DNA from: Kineococcus rhizosphaerae | Lineage (GTDB): Bacteria > Actinomycetota > Actinomycetes > Actinomycetales > Kineococcaceae | Direction of reading: 5' to 3' | NCBI RefSeq assembly: GCF_003002055.1 | Contig: NZ_PVZF01000001.1 | Location: forward strand, 186,001-250,000 | DNA: 64,000 nt | Shown here: positions 8,528 through 17,639 of the stretch, one piece after another | How positions within the stretch are numbered: the stretch's first letter is position 1 | Layout: every line of letters starts with the position of its first letter | Program-made: the position numbers and the translations under genes | Notes under the pieces: model-generated | What the model was told of the DNA's origin: nothing | Databases searched by the model: none | Seen by the model: the letters and a program-made list of their open reading frames with translations, nothing else

Positions 8528-9009
8528 GCGGGGACGGAAGCCCGGAGATCACCGTCGACGGCAGCGGGCTGCGGGTCGCGGTCGTCGCGGCGCGCTGGCA
8601 CGCCGAGGTCATGGAGGGCCTGCTGGCCGGCGCGCGCCGCGCCCTGGAGGCCTCCGGCGTCACCGACGTCACCGAGGTGCGCGTGCCGGGCGCCTTCGAG
8701 CTGCCCGTGGCCGCGGCCCGGCTGGCCCGCGCCGGCTACGACGCGGTCGTCACCCTGGGCGTCGTGATCCGCGGCGGCACACCGCACTTCGAGTACGTGT
8801 GCGACGCCGCGACGTCCGGCCTGACCCAGGTGGCGGTCACCACGGGCGTGCCCATCGGGTTCGGCGTGCTCACCGTCGACAACGAGGCCCAGGCGCTGCA
8901 CCGGGCCGGGTTGCGCGGTTCGCGCGAGGACAAGGGCGCCGAGGCCGTGGAGGCGGCGCTGGAGACGGTCGTCGCCCTGCGCGGCGTCGCGCCCCTGCCG
9001 ACGTCCTGA
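8524..9009 (+). CDS. ribH: 6,7-dimethyl-8-ribityllumazine synthase
   Basis: Lumazine synthase condenses the RibB product with 5-amino-6-ribitylaminouracil; the enzyme forms large icosahedral or pentameric assemblies. The 161-residue protein shows [46 protein letters not shown] and [16 protein letters not shown]. It is the last gene of the ribE-ribB-ribH operon, with 4-base overlaps throughout, and is followed by a long perfect hairpin. RibD and GTP cyclohydrolase II must be encoded elsewhere. Confidence 0.95.
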   Translation: MSGDGSPEITVDGSGLRVAVVAARWHAEVMEGLLAGARRALEASGVTDVTEVRVPGAFELPVAAARLARAGYDAVVTLGVVIRGGTPHFEYVCDAATSGLTQVAVTTGVPIGFGVLTVDNEAQALHRAGLRGSREDKGAEAVEAALETVVALRGVAPLPTS

Positions 9010-9016
9010 GGGTCCT

Positions 9017-9067
9017 GGCACGTTGACTCCCCGGTCCCGTTGAACGGGACCGGGGAGTCAACGTGCC
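9017..9067 (+). terminator. Very long perfect hairpin after ribH
   Basis: Arms of 25 bases (9017-9041 and 9043-9067) are exactly complementary around base 9042; sterically the loop would be about 5 bases. It follows ribH by 8 bases and has no U-tract, as is common for actinobacterial terminators. Confidence 0.8.
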
Positions 9068-9120
9068 GGAACGGACCGCCGCCGGGGGACCGCGTGGTCG
9101 GGGCGAGCAGCCCGACGGCC

Positions 9121-9126
9121 TAGACT
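9121..9126 (+). promoter_or_regulatory. -10 box of hisE
   Basis: TAGACT lies 8 bases before the hisE GTG, just after the ribH terminator, consistent with a new leaderless or near-leaderless transcript for hisE-hisG. Confidence 0.45.
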
Positions 9127-9134
9127 CCCTGCAC

Positions 9135-9398
9135 GTGAAGACCTTCGACGCCCTGTTCGCCGAACTGAGCGACAAGGCGCTGACCCGGCCCGCGGGCTCG
9201 GGGACGGTGCTGGAACTGGACGCCGGCGTCCATGCCATCGGCAAGAAGGTCGTCGAGGAGGCGGCCGAGGTGTGGATGGCCGCGGAGCACGAGTCGGGGG
9301 AGCGGACCGCCGAGGAGATCTCGCAGCTGCTGTACCACCTGCAGGTGCTGATGATCGCCCGCGGTCTGACGCTCGACGACGTGTACTCCCACCTCTAG
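9135..9398 (+). CDS. hisE: Phosphoribosyl-ATP pyrophosphatase
   Basis: HisE hydrolyses phosphoribosyl-ATP to phosphoribosyl-AMP, the second step of histidine synthesis. It is a small all-alpha MazG-like protein of 87 residues with [18 protein letters not shown] and [14 protein letters not shown] carrying the acidic metal ligands. I choose GTG 9135 ([11 protein letters not shown]) because it matches the family N-terminus and sits 8 bases after a -10 box; an earlier GTG at 9063 lies inside the ribH terminator. It precedes hisG by 10 bases, and the hisG ribosome binding site overlaps its stop. Confidence 0.93.
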   Translation: MKTFDALFAELSDKALTRPAGSGTVLELDAGVHAIGKKVVEEAAEVWMAAEHESGERTAEEISQLLYHLQVLMIARGLTLDDVYSHL

Positions 9399-9408
9399 GA
9401 GACCCCCC

Positions 9409-10266
9409 GTGCCCACCGAACCGCTCCGCATCGCCGTCCCCAACAAGGGCTCGCTGTCCGAGGCCGCCTCCGCCATGCTGCGCGAGGCCGGCTACAACCA
9501 GCGTCGCGAGGCCAAGGAACTCCTCCTCGACGACCCGGACAACAACGCCCAGTTCGTCTTCCTGCGCCCGCGCGACATCGCGCTGTACGTCGGCTCCGGC
9601 ACCCTCGACGCCGGCATCACGGGCCGGGACCTGCTGCTGGACTCCCGCGCCCCGGCCGACGAGGTCCTGCCGCTCGGCTTCGCCCGCAGCACCTTCCGCT
9701 TCGCCGGTCGCCCGGGGGTCGCCTCCGGGGTGGGCGACCTCGAGGGCCGCCGGATCGCGACGAGCTACTCCGGGCTGCTGGCCAAGCACCTCGCCGACCA
9801 CGGCGTCACCGCCGACATCGTCCACCTCGACGGGGCCGTGGAGACCGCGGTCGCTCTCGGCATCGCGGACGTGATCGCCGACGTCGTCGAAACCGGCACC
9901 ACGCTGCGCGCCGCCGGGCTGGAGATCTTCGGCGAACCGATCATGCGCTCGGAGGCCACCCTCGTGCGCCGCGCGGGGGCCGAGGCCGACCCGGCCGTCG
10001 AGGTCCTCGTGCGCCGGCTGCAGGGCGTCCTCGTCGCCCGCCAGTACGTGATCGTCGACTACGACTGCCCCAAGGCCCTCGTCGAGCGGGCCTTCGCGAT
10101 CACCCCGGGCCTGGAGTCGCCGACGGTCTCCCCGCTGGCCAACGACGAGTGGGTCGCCGTGCGGGCCATGGTCAAGAGCTCGGAGACCAACCGCGTCATG
10201 GACGAGCTGTACGACCTCGGCGCCCGCGGCATCCTCGTCACGAGCATCCACGCCTGCCGGCTGTGA
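9409..10266 (+). CDS. hisG: ATP phosphoribosyltransferase, long form
   Basis: HisG joins ATP and PRPP, the committed and feedback-inhibited step of histidine synthesis. The 285-residue length shows the long form with a C-terminal ACT-like regulatory domain (about residues 210-285), so it should not need HisZ. Seen: LRIAVPNKGSLSEAASAML, DAGITGRDLL, RIATSYSGLLAKH, and the PRPP-binding stretch ADVVETGTTLRAAGLEIF. The GTG start follows AGGAGACC. It forms an operon with hisE and overlaps the PH-domain gene downstream by 4 bases. Confidence 0.95.
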   Translation: MPTEPLRIAVPNKGSLSEAASAMLREAGYNQRREAKELLLDDPDNNAQFVFLRPRDIALYVGSGTLDAGITGRDLLLDSRAPADEVLPLGFARSTFRFAGRPGVASGVGDLEGRRIATSYSGLLAKHLADHGVTADIVHLDGAVETAVALGIADVIADVVETGTTLRAAGLEIFGEPIMRSEATLVRRAGAEADPAVEVLVRRLQGVLVARQYVIVDYDCPKALVERAFAITPGLESPTVSPLANDEWVAVRAMVKSSETNRVMDELYDLGARGILVTSIHACRL

Positions 10267-10715
10267 CCGCGGTGGTGACCCAGGGGGAACGCGCCGACTT
10301 CCGGCCCCGGCGGGCCCGGGTCGTCGGCTTCGGCTTCGCGATCGGGCTCGTCGTGGTCATGGTCGGCATGTCGATCGGGCTCTCCTTCGCCCCCGACTCC
10401 GGCTGGCAGCGCCAGGACAGCGTCTTCGCGGTGGTCTTCGCCGTCCTGTGCGCCGCGGTGCTCGTCCGGCTCGTCTCGGTGAACGCGCGGGTGACGGACG
10501 AGGCGCTCGTCGTGCGCAACGTGGTCTTCACGCGCGAGGTCGAGTGGGGCGCGATCGTCGCGGTCCGCTTCGGCGGGGCCGACCCGTGGCTGACCCTGGA
10601 CACCGACGACGGCGAGAACCTCGCCGTCATGGCCGTCCAGCGCGCCGACGGCGAGCACGCCCGGGCCGAGGCGCTGCGCCTGGCGCGCCTGGTCGAGGAG
10701 CGCGCGGGCCGCTAG
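10263..10715 (+). CDS. Small membrane protein with PH-like domain, linked to hisG
   Basis: A 150-residue protein with two predicted membrane segments (about residues 22-45 and 57-76) followed by a cytoplasmic PH-like (bPH/YdbT-type) domain: RVTDEALVVRNVVFTREVEW and then AIVAVRFGGADPWLTLDT. As I recall, a similar conserved membrane protein follows hisG in mycobacteria. It overlaps hisG by 4 bases, so it is co-transcribed. Its role is unknown; the link to histidine synthesis may only be positional. The convergent gene downstream overlaps its end by 4 bases. Confidence 0.8.
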   Translation: MTAVVTQGERADFRPRRARVVGFGFAIGLVVVMVGMSIGLSFAPDSGWQRQDSVFAVVFAVLCAAVLVRLVSVNARVTDEALVVRNVVFTREVEWGAIVAVRFGGADPWLTLDTDDGENLAVMAVQRADGEHARAEALRLARLVEERAGR

Positions 10716-11290
10716 GCCCAGGCCGGGACGGCGCCCGCCGCGGTGGCCGACCCGAACGTCACGTCCGGTCGCAAGGGCCTGCGGGAGAACAGCTCCGCCT
10801 CCTGCGCCGCCCACGCGTCCCAGTGCGGGGCGAAGGTGGCCCCGTCGCGCGCCAGGGCCCGGGCCCGGCGTACCGACGGGTCGGCGACGAGCTCGACGAG
10901 CAGGTCCACCGGCCCGGCGCACCCCGCCCCGACGCCCTCGAGCACGACCAGGCCGCTCGTGGGCAGCGCGACGGTGCGCGTGTAGGCGTGTGCGGACCAG
11001 TCCCAGACGGGCTGGTGCGCGACGGCCCCCGAGCGCAGGGTCGCCAGCAGCCCGGACAGCACGTCGACGGCGGCGGCCAGCCCCGACCAGCCCGGGTACA
11101 GGTCGTCCACGTGCACGACGACGGCACCCGTGCGCTCGGCGAGCGCGGCCGCCAGGTCGGTCTTGCCCGACCCGGAGCGGCCGTCGACCGCGACGACGGT
11201 GGGCCCGGCGGCCGGTGCGGGGACGGCGGCCAGCAGGGCCAGGACCTCCTGCACGACCTCGTGCGTCGGGCGCACCCCGCTCACCGCCAC
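10712..11290 (-). CDS. P-loop NTPase, uridine kinase-like
   Basis: A 192-residue P-loop protein with Walker A GRSGSGKT at residues 37-44 and VHVDDLYPGW, the nucleoside-kinase type aspartate pair. A possible lid region is SVRRARALARDG. This resembles the uridine kinase-like NTPases of actinobacteria that lack a proven substrate. It starts at GTG 11290, one base after the stop of the acetyltransferase gene, so the two form an operon on the minus strand. Confidence 0.75.
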   Translation of the reverse strand: MAVSGVRPTHEVVQEVLALLAAVPAPAAGPTVVAVDGRSGSGKTDLAAALAERTGAVVVHVDDLYPGWSGLAAAVDVLSGLLATLRSGAVAHQPVWDWSAHAYTRTVALPTSGLVVLEGVGAGCAGPVDLLVELVADPSVRRARALARDGATFAPHWDAWAAQEAELFSRRPLRPDVTFGSATAAGAVPAWA

Positions 11291-11291
11291 G

Positions 11292-12566
11292 TCAGAACCA
11301 CGTCGGGCACCACGGCTGCTCGGGCGTGGCCATGAGCGTGGTGAGGGTGTAGGCCGCAGCCGCCGAGCAGTCGATCCGGCCGGCCGCGTGCAGCGCCACC
11401 GCCGACGTCCCGCCGAGCAGCAGCGAGGACAGCTCGCCCACGGGCAGCACGACGTCGGGCTCGGCGTCGGTCGTGGTGACCTCGGCGCACACCCAGCCGT
11501 CCGCGCCGCAGCGCTGGGCGGCGACGTGCAGCCGCACGGTCGCCTCGGCCAGCCCGAGCGGGTCGACGACCTTCAGCACGAGCGTCCCGCACCCCAGGTA
11601 CCGCCGGGCGGCGAGCGCCCCGGGAACGTCCAGCGCCCGCAGCCACAGCAGGTCGTCCACGGGCCCGGTCTGCACGGCGCGGGGGTCGACGAGCAGGTGG
11701 GGGAGCAGCTCGTCCACGGGCCGGTTGCCCGCCCGTGTCGTGCGCACGAGGTCGATGGAGGTGACGAACTCCCACAGCGCCCGGTAGGCCGCCGGGGTGG
11801 CCGCGGCGAGGTCGCGCACGTGCGCGGTGCCGTCGGGCACGCGGCCCACGGACTCGTCGGTGACGTCGTAGGCGACGTACCCGTCGGCGACGCCGCGCTC
11901 GTCGCGGTGCAGCACGACGTGCCCGGAGTGGCCCAGCCAGCGGCCCGGACCGCGCCGGGCCGCGGCCTGCCACCACGCCTCGTCGCGCAGCAGCCCGCCG
12001 GGGCGGTGCCGGCGCGTGCGGTCGTGCACGGCGGCCAGCTCCGCGGTCCGCCCGTCGGGCACGAACTCCAGCGAGCCGGAGGCCGCGGGCGCGTCGGGCC
12101 GGAACCGGACGCGGGCGTCGTCGAGGACCAGGCTCGTGGCGCGGGTGGCCGCGCCGAACCCGAACCGGCCGTAGATGGGGGCCTCGGCCGCGATGAGCGC
12201 GGCGAAGGCGTGCCCGTCGTGCCGGGCCCGCTCGAGGTCGGCGGTGAGCATCCGCGTCAGCAGCCCGCGGCGGCGGTGGGTGGGCAGGACCGTCGCGGTC
12301 GAGACGGCGTCGACGCTCACGGGCCCCGAGCCCGGCACCGTCAGCTCGGAGTCGAAGGTGCGCAGCGTCGCCACGACCCGGTCCTCGCCGGCCACGGTGT
12401 CGTGGACGGCGCTCAGGCGGTGCCCGGTGACGGCTCGGCGCCGCTCCTGCAGGTCCTCCTCGGTGGGGGCCGACTGCAGGAACGCCGCGCGGCTGGGGAC
12501 CGACCAGGCGCGCAGGGCCTCCCGGTCCTGCGGATCGACCTGCGTCACGCGGAGTTCGGGGGCCAC
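11292..12566 (-). CDS. Eis-family GNAT N-acetyltransferase
   Basis: A 424-residue protein with the Eis layout: two GNAT domains followed by a sterol-carrier-like C-terminal domain, ending in Phe whose carboxylate is the general base in this family. Seen: [21 protein letters not shown] (acetyl-CoA loop), the [13 protein letters not shown] segment with the family Tyr, and the terminal PWCPTWF. Eis proteins acetylate amines, including aminoglycosides and lysines, and act as hexamers in the cytoplasm. The true substrate here is unknown. It is transcribed with the P-loop gene and is divergent from hisF with 23 bases between starts. Confidence 0.88.
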   Translation of the reverse strand: MAPELRVTQVDPQDREALRAWSVPSRAAFLQSAPTEEDLQERRRAVTGHRLSAVHDTVAGEDRVVATLRTFDSELTVPGSGPVSVDAVSTATVLPTHRRRGLLTRMLTADLERARHDGHAFAALIAAEAPIYGRFGFGAATRATSLVLDDARVRFRPDAPAASGSLEFVPDGRTAELAAVHDRTRRHRPGGLLRDEAWWQAAARRGPGRWLGHSGHVVLHRDERGVADGYVAYDVTDESVGRVPDGTAHVRDLAAATPAAYRALWEFVTSIDLVRTTRAGNRPVDELLPHLLVDPRAVQTGPVDDLLWLRALDVPGALAARRYLGCGTLVLKVVDPLGLAEATVRLHVAAQRCGADGWVCAEVTTTDAEPDVVLPVGELSSLLLGGTSAVALHAAGRIDCSAAAAYTLTTLMATPEQPWCPTWF

Positions 12567-12577
12567 GGGGCCGACGG

Positions 12578-12583
12578 TACCTT
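12578..12583 (+). promoter_or_regulatory. -10 box of hisF, leaderless type
   Basis: TACCTT ends 6 bases before the hisF GTG. Confidence 0.5.
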
Positions 12584-12589
12584 TCCCCC

Positions 12590-13378
12590 GTGCCCGTTTC
12601 TCCCGCGACCGTCGCGGTCCGTGTCATCCCGTGCCTGGACGTCGACGCCGGCCGCGTCGTCAAGGGCGTCAACTTCGCCGACCTGCGCGACGCGGGCGAC
12701 CCCGTGGAGCTCGCGCGACGCTACGACGCCGAGGGCGCCGACGAGCTGACGTTCCTGGACGTCACCGCCTCCTCCGGCTCGCGCGAGACGACGTACGACG
12801 TCGTGCGCCGCACGGCGGAGCAGGTCTTCATCCCCCTGACCGTCGGGGGCGGGGTCCGGGCGGTGGCCGACGTGGAGAAGCTGCTGCGGGCGGGGGCCGA
12901 CAAGGTCGGGGTGAACACCGCCGCCATCGCCCGGCCCGAGCTGATCGCCGAGATCGCCGACCGCTTCGGGGCGCAGGTCCTCGTGCTGTCCGTCGACGCC
13001 CGGCGCACCCTGCCCGGCGAGCCCACGACGGCCTCGGGGTACGAGGTGACCACCCACGGCGGCCGGCGCGGCACGGGCCTGGACGCCGTGGAGTGGGCCG
13101 TCCGGGCCGCCGAGCTGGGGGCCGGGGAGATCCTGCTGAACTCGATGGACGCCGACGGCACCCGGCAGGGGTTCGACCTGGAGATGCTGCGCGAGGTCCG
13201 GGCCCGGGTCGGGGTCCCCCTGGTGGCCAGCGGCGGTGCCGGGGCCGTGGAGCACTTCCCCCCGGCCGTGGCCGCGGGGGCCGACGCCGTGCTGGCCGCG
13301 AGCGTCTTCCACTTCGGCCAGCTGACGATCGGGCAGGTCAAGGACGCCCTGCGCGCGACCGGGTCGCCGGTGCGCTAG
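12590..13378 (+). CDS. hisF: Imidazole glycerol phosphate synthase, cyclase subunit
   Basis: HisF closes the imidazole ring and releases AICAR, using ammonia supplied by HisH. The 262-residue TIM barrel shows [19 protein letters not shown] with catalytic Asp17, [35 protein letters not shown] for the second catalytic Asp, and [13 protein letters not shown]. hisH and hisA are not in the window, so the his genes are split over several loci. Its TAG stop overlaps the convergent TIGR03085 gene by 4 bases (CTAG read on both strands). Confidence 0.95.
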   Translation: MPVSPATVAVRVIPCLDVDAGRVVKGVNFADLRDAGDPVELARRYDAEGADELTFLDVTASSGSRETTYDVVRRTAEQVFIPLTVGGGVRAVADVEKLLRAGADKVGVNTAAIARPELIAEIADRFGAQVLVLSVDARRTLPGEPTTASGYEVTTHGGRRGTGLDAVEWAVRAAELGAGEILLNSMDADGTRQGFDLEMLREVRARVGVPLVASGGAGAVEHFPPAVAAGADAVLAASVFHFGQLTIGQVKDALRATGSPVR

Positions 13379-14028
13379 ACCGGGAACGCCTCGCGGAATC
13401 GCTGCACCGCAGCGGGTGCGCCGTCGACGCGGACGTTCGCGCGGCTGCGGCGGCCGAAGGCGTGCAGCAGCAGCTCGGCCGGGTCGCCGGTGAGGGCCAC
13501 CGAGTCCGCCCCCTGCTTGACCACGGCGCGCGGACCCTGCGGCGTCACGAGGACGACGCCGACCCCGGCGCGCCGGTAGGCGACCCGGCCCAGGACCTTG
13601 ACGGTGCGCCACAGCGCGGCCCGCTGGGCGCGGGGCAGTTCCCGGGGGGCCCAGTCGTCCTGCGCGCGCAGGATGTCCTCGTGGTGGACGAAGAACTCGG
13701 CGCTGTTGGTCAGGGAGTCCAGCGCCGGCAGCTTCAGCGGCCCGTGCGGGCCGTTGCGGACGCGCTCGACGAGGTCCTCGAACGGCGCGGCGCCCAGCTC
13801 GGACAGGACGCGCTCGCGGTGGCCCCGCAACGGCGGGACGGCCTCGCCGAGCACGACGTCGGGGCGGTTGTCGCGCACCGCCAGGTGCACCATCAGGTCG
13901 CGCACGTCCCAGCCGGCGCACAACGTGGGGGCGTCGGGGCCGACCCGCGAAGCGCTGTCGCACAGGCCGTCCCGTTCGCGGCGCGCGTCGCTGGGGTGCC
14001 GGTTCGAGGCGGTGGGGCGGGTGGGCAT
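13375..14028 (-). CDS. TIGR03085-type, DinB/mycothiol-isomerase-like protein
   Basis: A 217-residue protein resembling the actinobacterial TIGR03085 group, related to the metal-binding N-terminal domain of mycothiol-dependent maleylpyruvate isomerases. Seen: [35 protein letters not shown] with histidines that could bind metal, and a C-terminal [19 protein letters not shown] segment, which is typical. I take ATG 14028 as start; GTG 14058 would add ten residues without similarity. Function is unknown; some relatives handle thiol adducts. It lies between hisF and hisI on the opposite strand. Confidence 0.8.
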   Translation of the reverse strand: MPTRPTASNRHPSDARRERDGLCDSASRVGPDAPTLCAGWDVRDLMVHLAVRDNRPDVVLGEAVPPLRGHRERVLSELGAAPFEDLVERVRNGPHGPLKLPALDSLTNSAEFFVHHEDILRAQDDWAPRELPRAQRAALWRTVKVLGRVAYRRAGVGVVLVTPQGPRAVVKQGADSVALTGDPAELLLHAFGRRSRANVRVDGAPAAVQRFREAFPV

Positions 14029-14081
14029 GACCCCGATCGTGCCACCCGGCCCGCGCACCGCGACCCCGGGGCGGTGAGACC

Positions 14082-14462
14082 ATGACGGGCGTGTCGCCGC
14101 TGAGTCTCGATCCGTCCGTCGCCGCCCGCCTCAAGCGCAACGAGGCCGGCCTGGTCTGCGCCGTGGTGCAGCAGCACGACACCCGCGAGGTGCTCATGGT
14201 GGCGTGGATGGACGACGAGGCCCTGGCCGAGACGCTCACCACCGGCCGCGCCACGTACTTCTCCCGCAGCCGCCAGCAGCTGTGGCGCAAGGGCGACACC
14301 TCCGGGCACGTGCAGTGGGTCAAGGAGGTCTCCCTGGACTGCGACGGCGACGCCCTGCTCCTGCAGGTCGAGCAGGTGGGGGCCGCCTGCCACACCGGGG
14401 ACCGCACCTGCTTCGACGCGACGAGCCTGCCCCTGGCCCGCACCGCCGCCCGGCCCGCGTGA
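14082..14462 (+). CDS. hisI: Phosphoribosyl-AMP cyclohydrolase
   Basis: HisI opens the adenine ring of phosphoribosyl-AMP, the third step of histidine synthesis, with zinc. The 126-residue protein shows [54 protein letters not shown] and [12 protein letters not shown] with the zinc-binding cysteines. It is separate from hisE, unlike the HisIE fusion of enterobacteria. The stop overlaps the Trp-associated membrane protein by 4 bases, so it leads into that gene. Confidence 0.95.
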   Translation: MTGVSPLSLDPSVAARLKRNEAGLVCAVVQQHDTREVLMVAWMDDEALAETLTTGRATYFSRSRQQLWRKGDTSGHVQWVKEVSLDCDGDALLLQVEQVGAACHTGDRTCFDATSLPLARTAARPA

Positions 14463-15067
14463 GCGCCCCCGCCTCCCCGGCGCCCTCCCGGCCCCGCAGC
14501 CGCCGCGGGCCGCTGCTCCTGCTCGCCGCCCTCGGGGCGGTCCTCGCGCTGGGCGCGGGGGCGCCGACCTGGGTCAGCGGGGTGGCGCGGACCGCGTCGG
14601 GGACCAGCGCCGTCGTGGTGGACGGCCGCGACGCGGCGCCGGTCGCCACGGCCCTGGCCCTGGTCGCCCTCGCGGCGGTGGTGGCCTCGACGCTGGGCCG
14701 CCGGTTCGCGCGCCTGCTGGCCGCGCTCGTCCTCGTCCTGGCCGGCGCCGGGGTCGTCTCGGCGTCGGTGGGCACGCTGACGCACCCGGCCACCGCCCTG
14801 GCCGCCCCGGCCCGCGCGGTCAGCGGCACGACGCAGGCCCGCCTCGAGGGCGGGGCCGCCCTGCGCCCGTGGCCCGTCGTCTCGGCCGCCGGTGGTGCCC
14901 TCGTCGCCGTGGCCGGCCTCGGCGCGTTCGCCGCCTCCCGGCGCGCCGGCGCCCCCGCCGGGCCGACCCGGCACGAGCGCGACGCGACGCGGGTGGTGGC
15001 GACGCCGGCCGAGGACCCCGCCGCGGCCTGGGACTCCCTGACGCACGGCGACGACCCCACTCGCTGA
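14459..15067 (+). CDS. Trp biosynthesis-associated membrane protein (TIGR02234)
   Basis: A 202-residue integral membrane protein with about four hydrophobic segments (residues about 17-35, 62-80, 85-103, 140-160) and the family pattern [20 protein letters not shown] followed by WVS. Proteins of this actinobacterial family usually sit between trpE and trpC; no function is established. Here it directly overlaps hisI by 4 bases, so the expected trpE is missing upstream. The C-terminal tail is charged and probably cytoplasmic. Confidence 0.85.
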   Translation: MSAPASPAPSRPRSRRGPLLLLAALGAVLALGAGAPTWVSGVARTASGTSAVVVDGRDAAPVATALALVALAAVVASTLGRRFARLLAALVLVLAGAGVVSASVGTLTHPATALAAPARAVSGTTQARLEGGAALRPWPVVSAAGGALVAVAGLGAFAASRRAGAPAGPTRHERDATRVVATPAEDPAAAWDSLTHGDDPTR

Positions 15068-15167
15068 GCCGCCGCGCCCGCCGGCGCGGTGAGTCGGTAC
15101 GGTGTGCGTAGTACGTGTGCCGGACGGGGTGAGCCGACCGGCGCCCCAGACCTGCCGAGGAGCCACC

Positions 15168-15446
15168 GTGAGCACCCACCAGAACCCCACCGCCCACGGG
15201 GACGTCGACATCGCCGACGAGCACGGTCACGGCCACAGCGTCGCCGCCTGGGCCGGGGTCGCGGTCTGCCTCGTCGGCTTCCTCATCCTGTCCCTGGCGA
15301 TCGTCTTCCCCAGCTGGACCTGGGGGATCATCGGCGGCGTCGTCATCCTGGCCTCCCTCGTGGTCTCGGCGGTCCTGGCCAAGGCCGGCTACGGGGTCAA
15401 GGGCGCGGACGGCAAGCCCGTCGGCGCCGCCCGCCCGCGCCGCTGA
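15168..15446 (+). CDS. Small HGxxPAAW-type membrane protein
   Basis: A 92-residue protein with the motif [11 protein letters not shown], matching the HGxxPAAW family often found next to trp genes in actinobacteria (here Val replaces Pro). Two hydrophobic segments follow (about residues 27-47 and 51-71), then a basic tail. The GTG start at 15168 is preceded by a CGAGGAG ribosome binding site. Function is unknown. It lies 100 bases after the Trp-associated membrane gene and 58 bases before trpC. Confidence 0.85.
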   Translation: MSTHQNPTAHGDVDIADEHGHGHSVAAWAGVAVCLVGFLILSLAIVFPSWTWGIIGGVVILASLVVSAVLAKAGYGVKGADGKPVGAARPRR

Positions 15447-15492
15447 CGTCCGGCGGGCGCGGGGGCGGGCCCTGGCGGCCCCCGCGCGGAGA

Positions 15493-15498
15493 TACCCT
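15493..15498 (+). promoter_or_regulatory. -10 box of trpC, leaderless type
   Basis: TACCCT ends 6 bases before the trpC GTG. No Trp-rich leader peptide or attenuator-like alternating hairpins are visible upstream. Confidence 0.5.
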
Positions 15499-15504
15499 CG
15501 ACGC

Positions 15505-16329
15505 GTGACAGTCCTCGACGACATCCTGGCCGGCGTCCGCGAGGACCTGGCGGCCCGCAAGGCCCTGACCTCGCTCGACGAGCTGAAGGAACGCGCCCGC
15601 CGGCAGGTCCCGGCCAAGGACGCGCACGCCGTCCTCAAGCCGCGCGACGCCGAGCAGCGCGGGGTCAAGGTCATCGCCGAGGTCAAGCGCAAGAGCCCGT
15701 CCAAGGGCGCGCTGGCCACCATCCCGGACCCGGCCGCCCTCGCCGGTCAGTACGAGCTCGGTGGCGCCAGCGTCATCAGCGTCCTGACCGAGCAGCGCCG
15801 CTTCGGCGGCAGCCTCGACGACCTGCGCGACGTCCGCCTGGCGGTGGACGTGCCCGTGCTGCGCAAGGACTTCGTCGTGGAGTCGTACCAGTTGTGGGAG
15901 GCCCGCGCCTGGGGAGCCGACGTCGTGCTCCTCATCGTGGCCGCCCTCGAGCAGGAGGCCCTCGTGTCGCTCATCGAACGCACCCACTCCCTGGGCATGA
16001 CGGCGCTGGTGGAGGTGCACACGGCCGAGGAGGTCGCCCGCGCCCTCGACGCCGACGCCCGGGTCATCGGGGTCAACAACCGGAACCTGAAGACCCTCGA
16101 GGTCGACAACGGCACCTTCGCCGACCTCGCCCCGCTCATCCCGGACACGAAGGTCAAGGTCGCCGAGTCCGGCGTGTCCGGCCCGCGCGACGTCGTCGAG
16201 TTCGCGCGCGCGGGCGCCGACGCGGTCCTGGTCGGCGAGACGCTGGTCCGCGGCGACGACCCGCGCCGCGCGGTGGCCGACCTCGTGGCCGCCGGTGCGC
16301 ACCCGGCCGTTCAGGCGGTGCGCCCGTGA
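15505..16329 (+). CDS. trpC: Indole-3-glycerol phosphate synthase
   Basis: TrpC closes the indole ring, making indole-3-glycerol phosphate from carboxyphenylaminodeoxyribulose phosphate. The 274-residue TIM barrel shows [15 protein letters not shown] (catalytic Lys and the conserved KSPSKG), [40 protein letters not shown] and [12 protein letters not shown]. It is the first gene of trpCBA and overlaps trpB by 4 bases. It is monofunctional, without a TrpF domain. Confidence 0.96.
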   Translation: MTVLDDILAGVREDLAARKALTSLDELKERARRQVPAKDAHAVLKPRDAEQRGVKVIAEVKRKSPSKGALATIPDPAALAGQYELGGASVISVLTEQRRFGGSLDDLRDVRLAVDVPVLRKDFVVESYQLWEARAWGADVVLLIVAALEQEALVSLIERTHSLGMTALVEVHTAEEVARALDADARVIGVNNRNLKTLEVDNGTFADLAPLIPDTKVKVAESGVSGPRDVVEFARAGADAVLVGETLVRGDDPRRAVADLVAAGAHPAVQAVRP

Positions 16330-17639
16330 CCACCGCCGCCGGGGTGAACGAGACCCCGCTGACCACCTCCGGACGCTCCTTCTCCGCCGAGCGCGGGCCC
16401 TACTTCGGCGCGTTCGGCGGCCGCTTCGTCCCCGAGGCGCTCGTCGCCGCCCTGGAGGAGATCGAGGCGGCGCACACCACCGCGATGTCGGACCCGGCCT
16501 ACCTGGCCGAGCTGGCCGAGCTGCACCGCAGCTACACGGGGCGCCCGAGCATCCTCACCGAGGTGCCGCGCTTCGCCGCGCACGCCGGAGGGGCACGCAT
16601 CGTCCTCAAGCGCGAGGACCTCAACCACACCGGCTCGCACAAGATCAACAACGTGCTGGGCCAGGCGCTGCTGACCAAGCGGATGGGCAAGACCCGGATG
16701 ATCGCCGAGACCGGGGCCGGCCAGCACGGCGTCGCGACGGCGACCGCCGCGGCGCTCATGGGCCTGGAGTGCACGATCTACATGGGCGAGGAGGACACCC
16801 GCCGGCAGGCGCTGAACGTCGCCCGCATGCGCCTGCTCGGCGCGACGGTCGTGCCCGTCACCGCCGGCTCGCGCACCCTCAAGGACGCCGTCAACGAGGC
16901 CTTCCGCGACTGGGTGGCCTCGGTGGACACCACCCACTACGCGTTCGGGACGGTCGCCGGGCCGCACCCGTTCCCCGTCCTGGTCCGCGACCTGCAGCGC
17001 ATCGTCGGGATCGAGGCGCGCGAACAGGTCCAGGCCCTCACCGGCCGGCTCCCGGACGCCGTCGCGGCCTGCGTCGGCGGCGGGTCGAACGCCATCGGCA
17101 TCTTCCACGCCTTCCTCGACGACCCCTCGGTCGCGCTGCACGGCTACGAGGCCGGCGGCGACGGGCTCGAGACCGGCCGGCACGCCGCCCCGATCTCGGC
17201 CGGGGCCGCAGGGGTGTTCCAGGGCGCGCGGCAGTTCGTCATGCAGGACGAGGACGGCCAGACGGTCGAGTCGCACTCGATCTCGGCCGGCCTGGACTAC
17301 CCGGGCGTGGGTCCGGAGCACTCCTGGCTGGCGGCCAGCGGCCGCGCGACGTACTCGCCGATCACCGACACCCAGGCCATGGACGCCTTCCGGCTGCTGT
17401 GCCGCACCGAGGGGATCATCCCCGCGATCGAGAGCTCGCACGCCCTGGCGGGCGCCCTGGACCTCGGCAAGGCCCTCGGCCCCGAGTCCGTGATCCTCGT
17501 CAGCCTGTCCGGGCGCGGGGACAAGGACGTCGACACCGCCGCCCGCTGGTTCGGGCTGGTCAGCGACGCCGACCTCGTCGCCTCCGAGGCCGAACGGGTC
17601 TCGGACACCCCCGAGAACACCGAAGGGTCCGGCTGGTGA
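16326..17639 (+). CDS. trpB: Tryptophan synthase, beta chain
   Basis: TrpB joins indole and serine with pyridoxal phosphate. The 437-residue protein shows [31 protein letters not shown] with the PLP lysine at about residue 106, [17 protein letters not shown] with the catalytic Glu, [11 protein letters not shown] for the phosphate, and [11 protein letters not shown] near the C-terminus. The start is GTG 16326, overlapping the trpC stop. No trpM-like gene lies between trpC and trpB. It overlaps trpA by 4 bases, fitting equal production of the two subunits. Confidence 0.96.
   Translation: MTTAAGVNETPLTTSGRSFSAERGPYFGAFGGRFVPEALVAALEEIEAAHTTAMSDPAYLAELAELHRSYTGRPSILTEVPRFAAHAGGARIVLKREDLNHTGSHKINNVLGQALLTKRMGKTRMIAETGAGQHGVATATAAALMGLECTIYMGEEDTRRQALNVARMRLLGATVVPVTAGSRTLKDAVNEAFRDWVASVDTTHYAFGTVAGPHPFPVLVRDLQRIVGIEAREQVQALTGRLPDAVAACVGGGSNAIGIFHAFLDDPSVALHGYEAGGDGLETGRHAAPISAGAAGVFQGARQFVMQDEDGQTVESHSISAGLDYPGVGPEHSWLAASGRATYSPITDTQAMDAFRLLCRTEGIIPAIESSHALAGALDLGKALGPESVILVSLSGRGDKDVDTAARWFGLVSDADLVASEAERVSDTPENTEGSGW

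Noticed and set aside
15447-15504. Trp attenuator or T-box before trpC
   Set aside because: I found no Trp-rich leader peptide, no alternating hairpins and no T-box sequence; the -10 box sits only 6 bases before the start.
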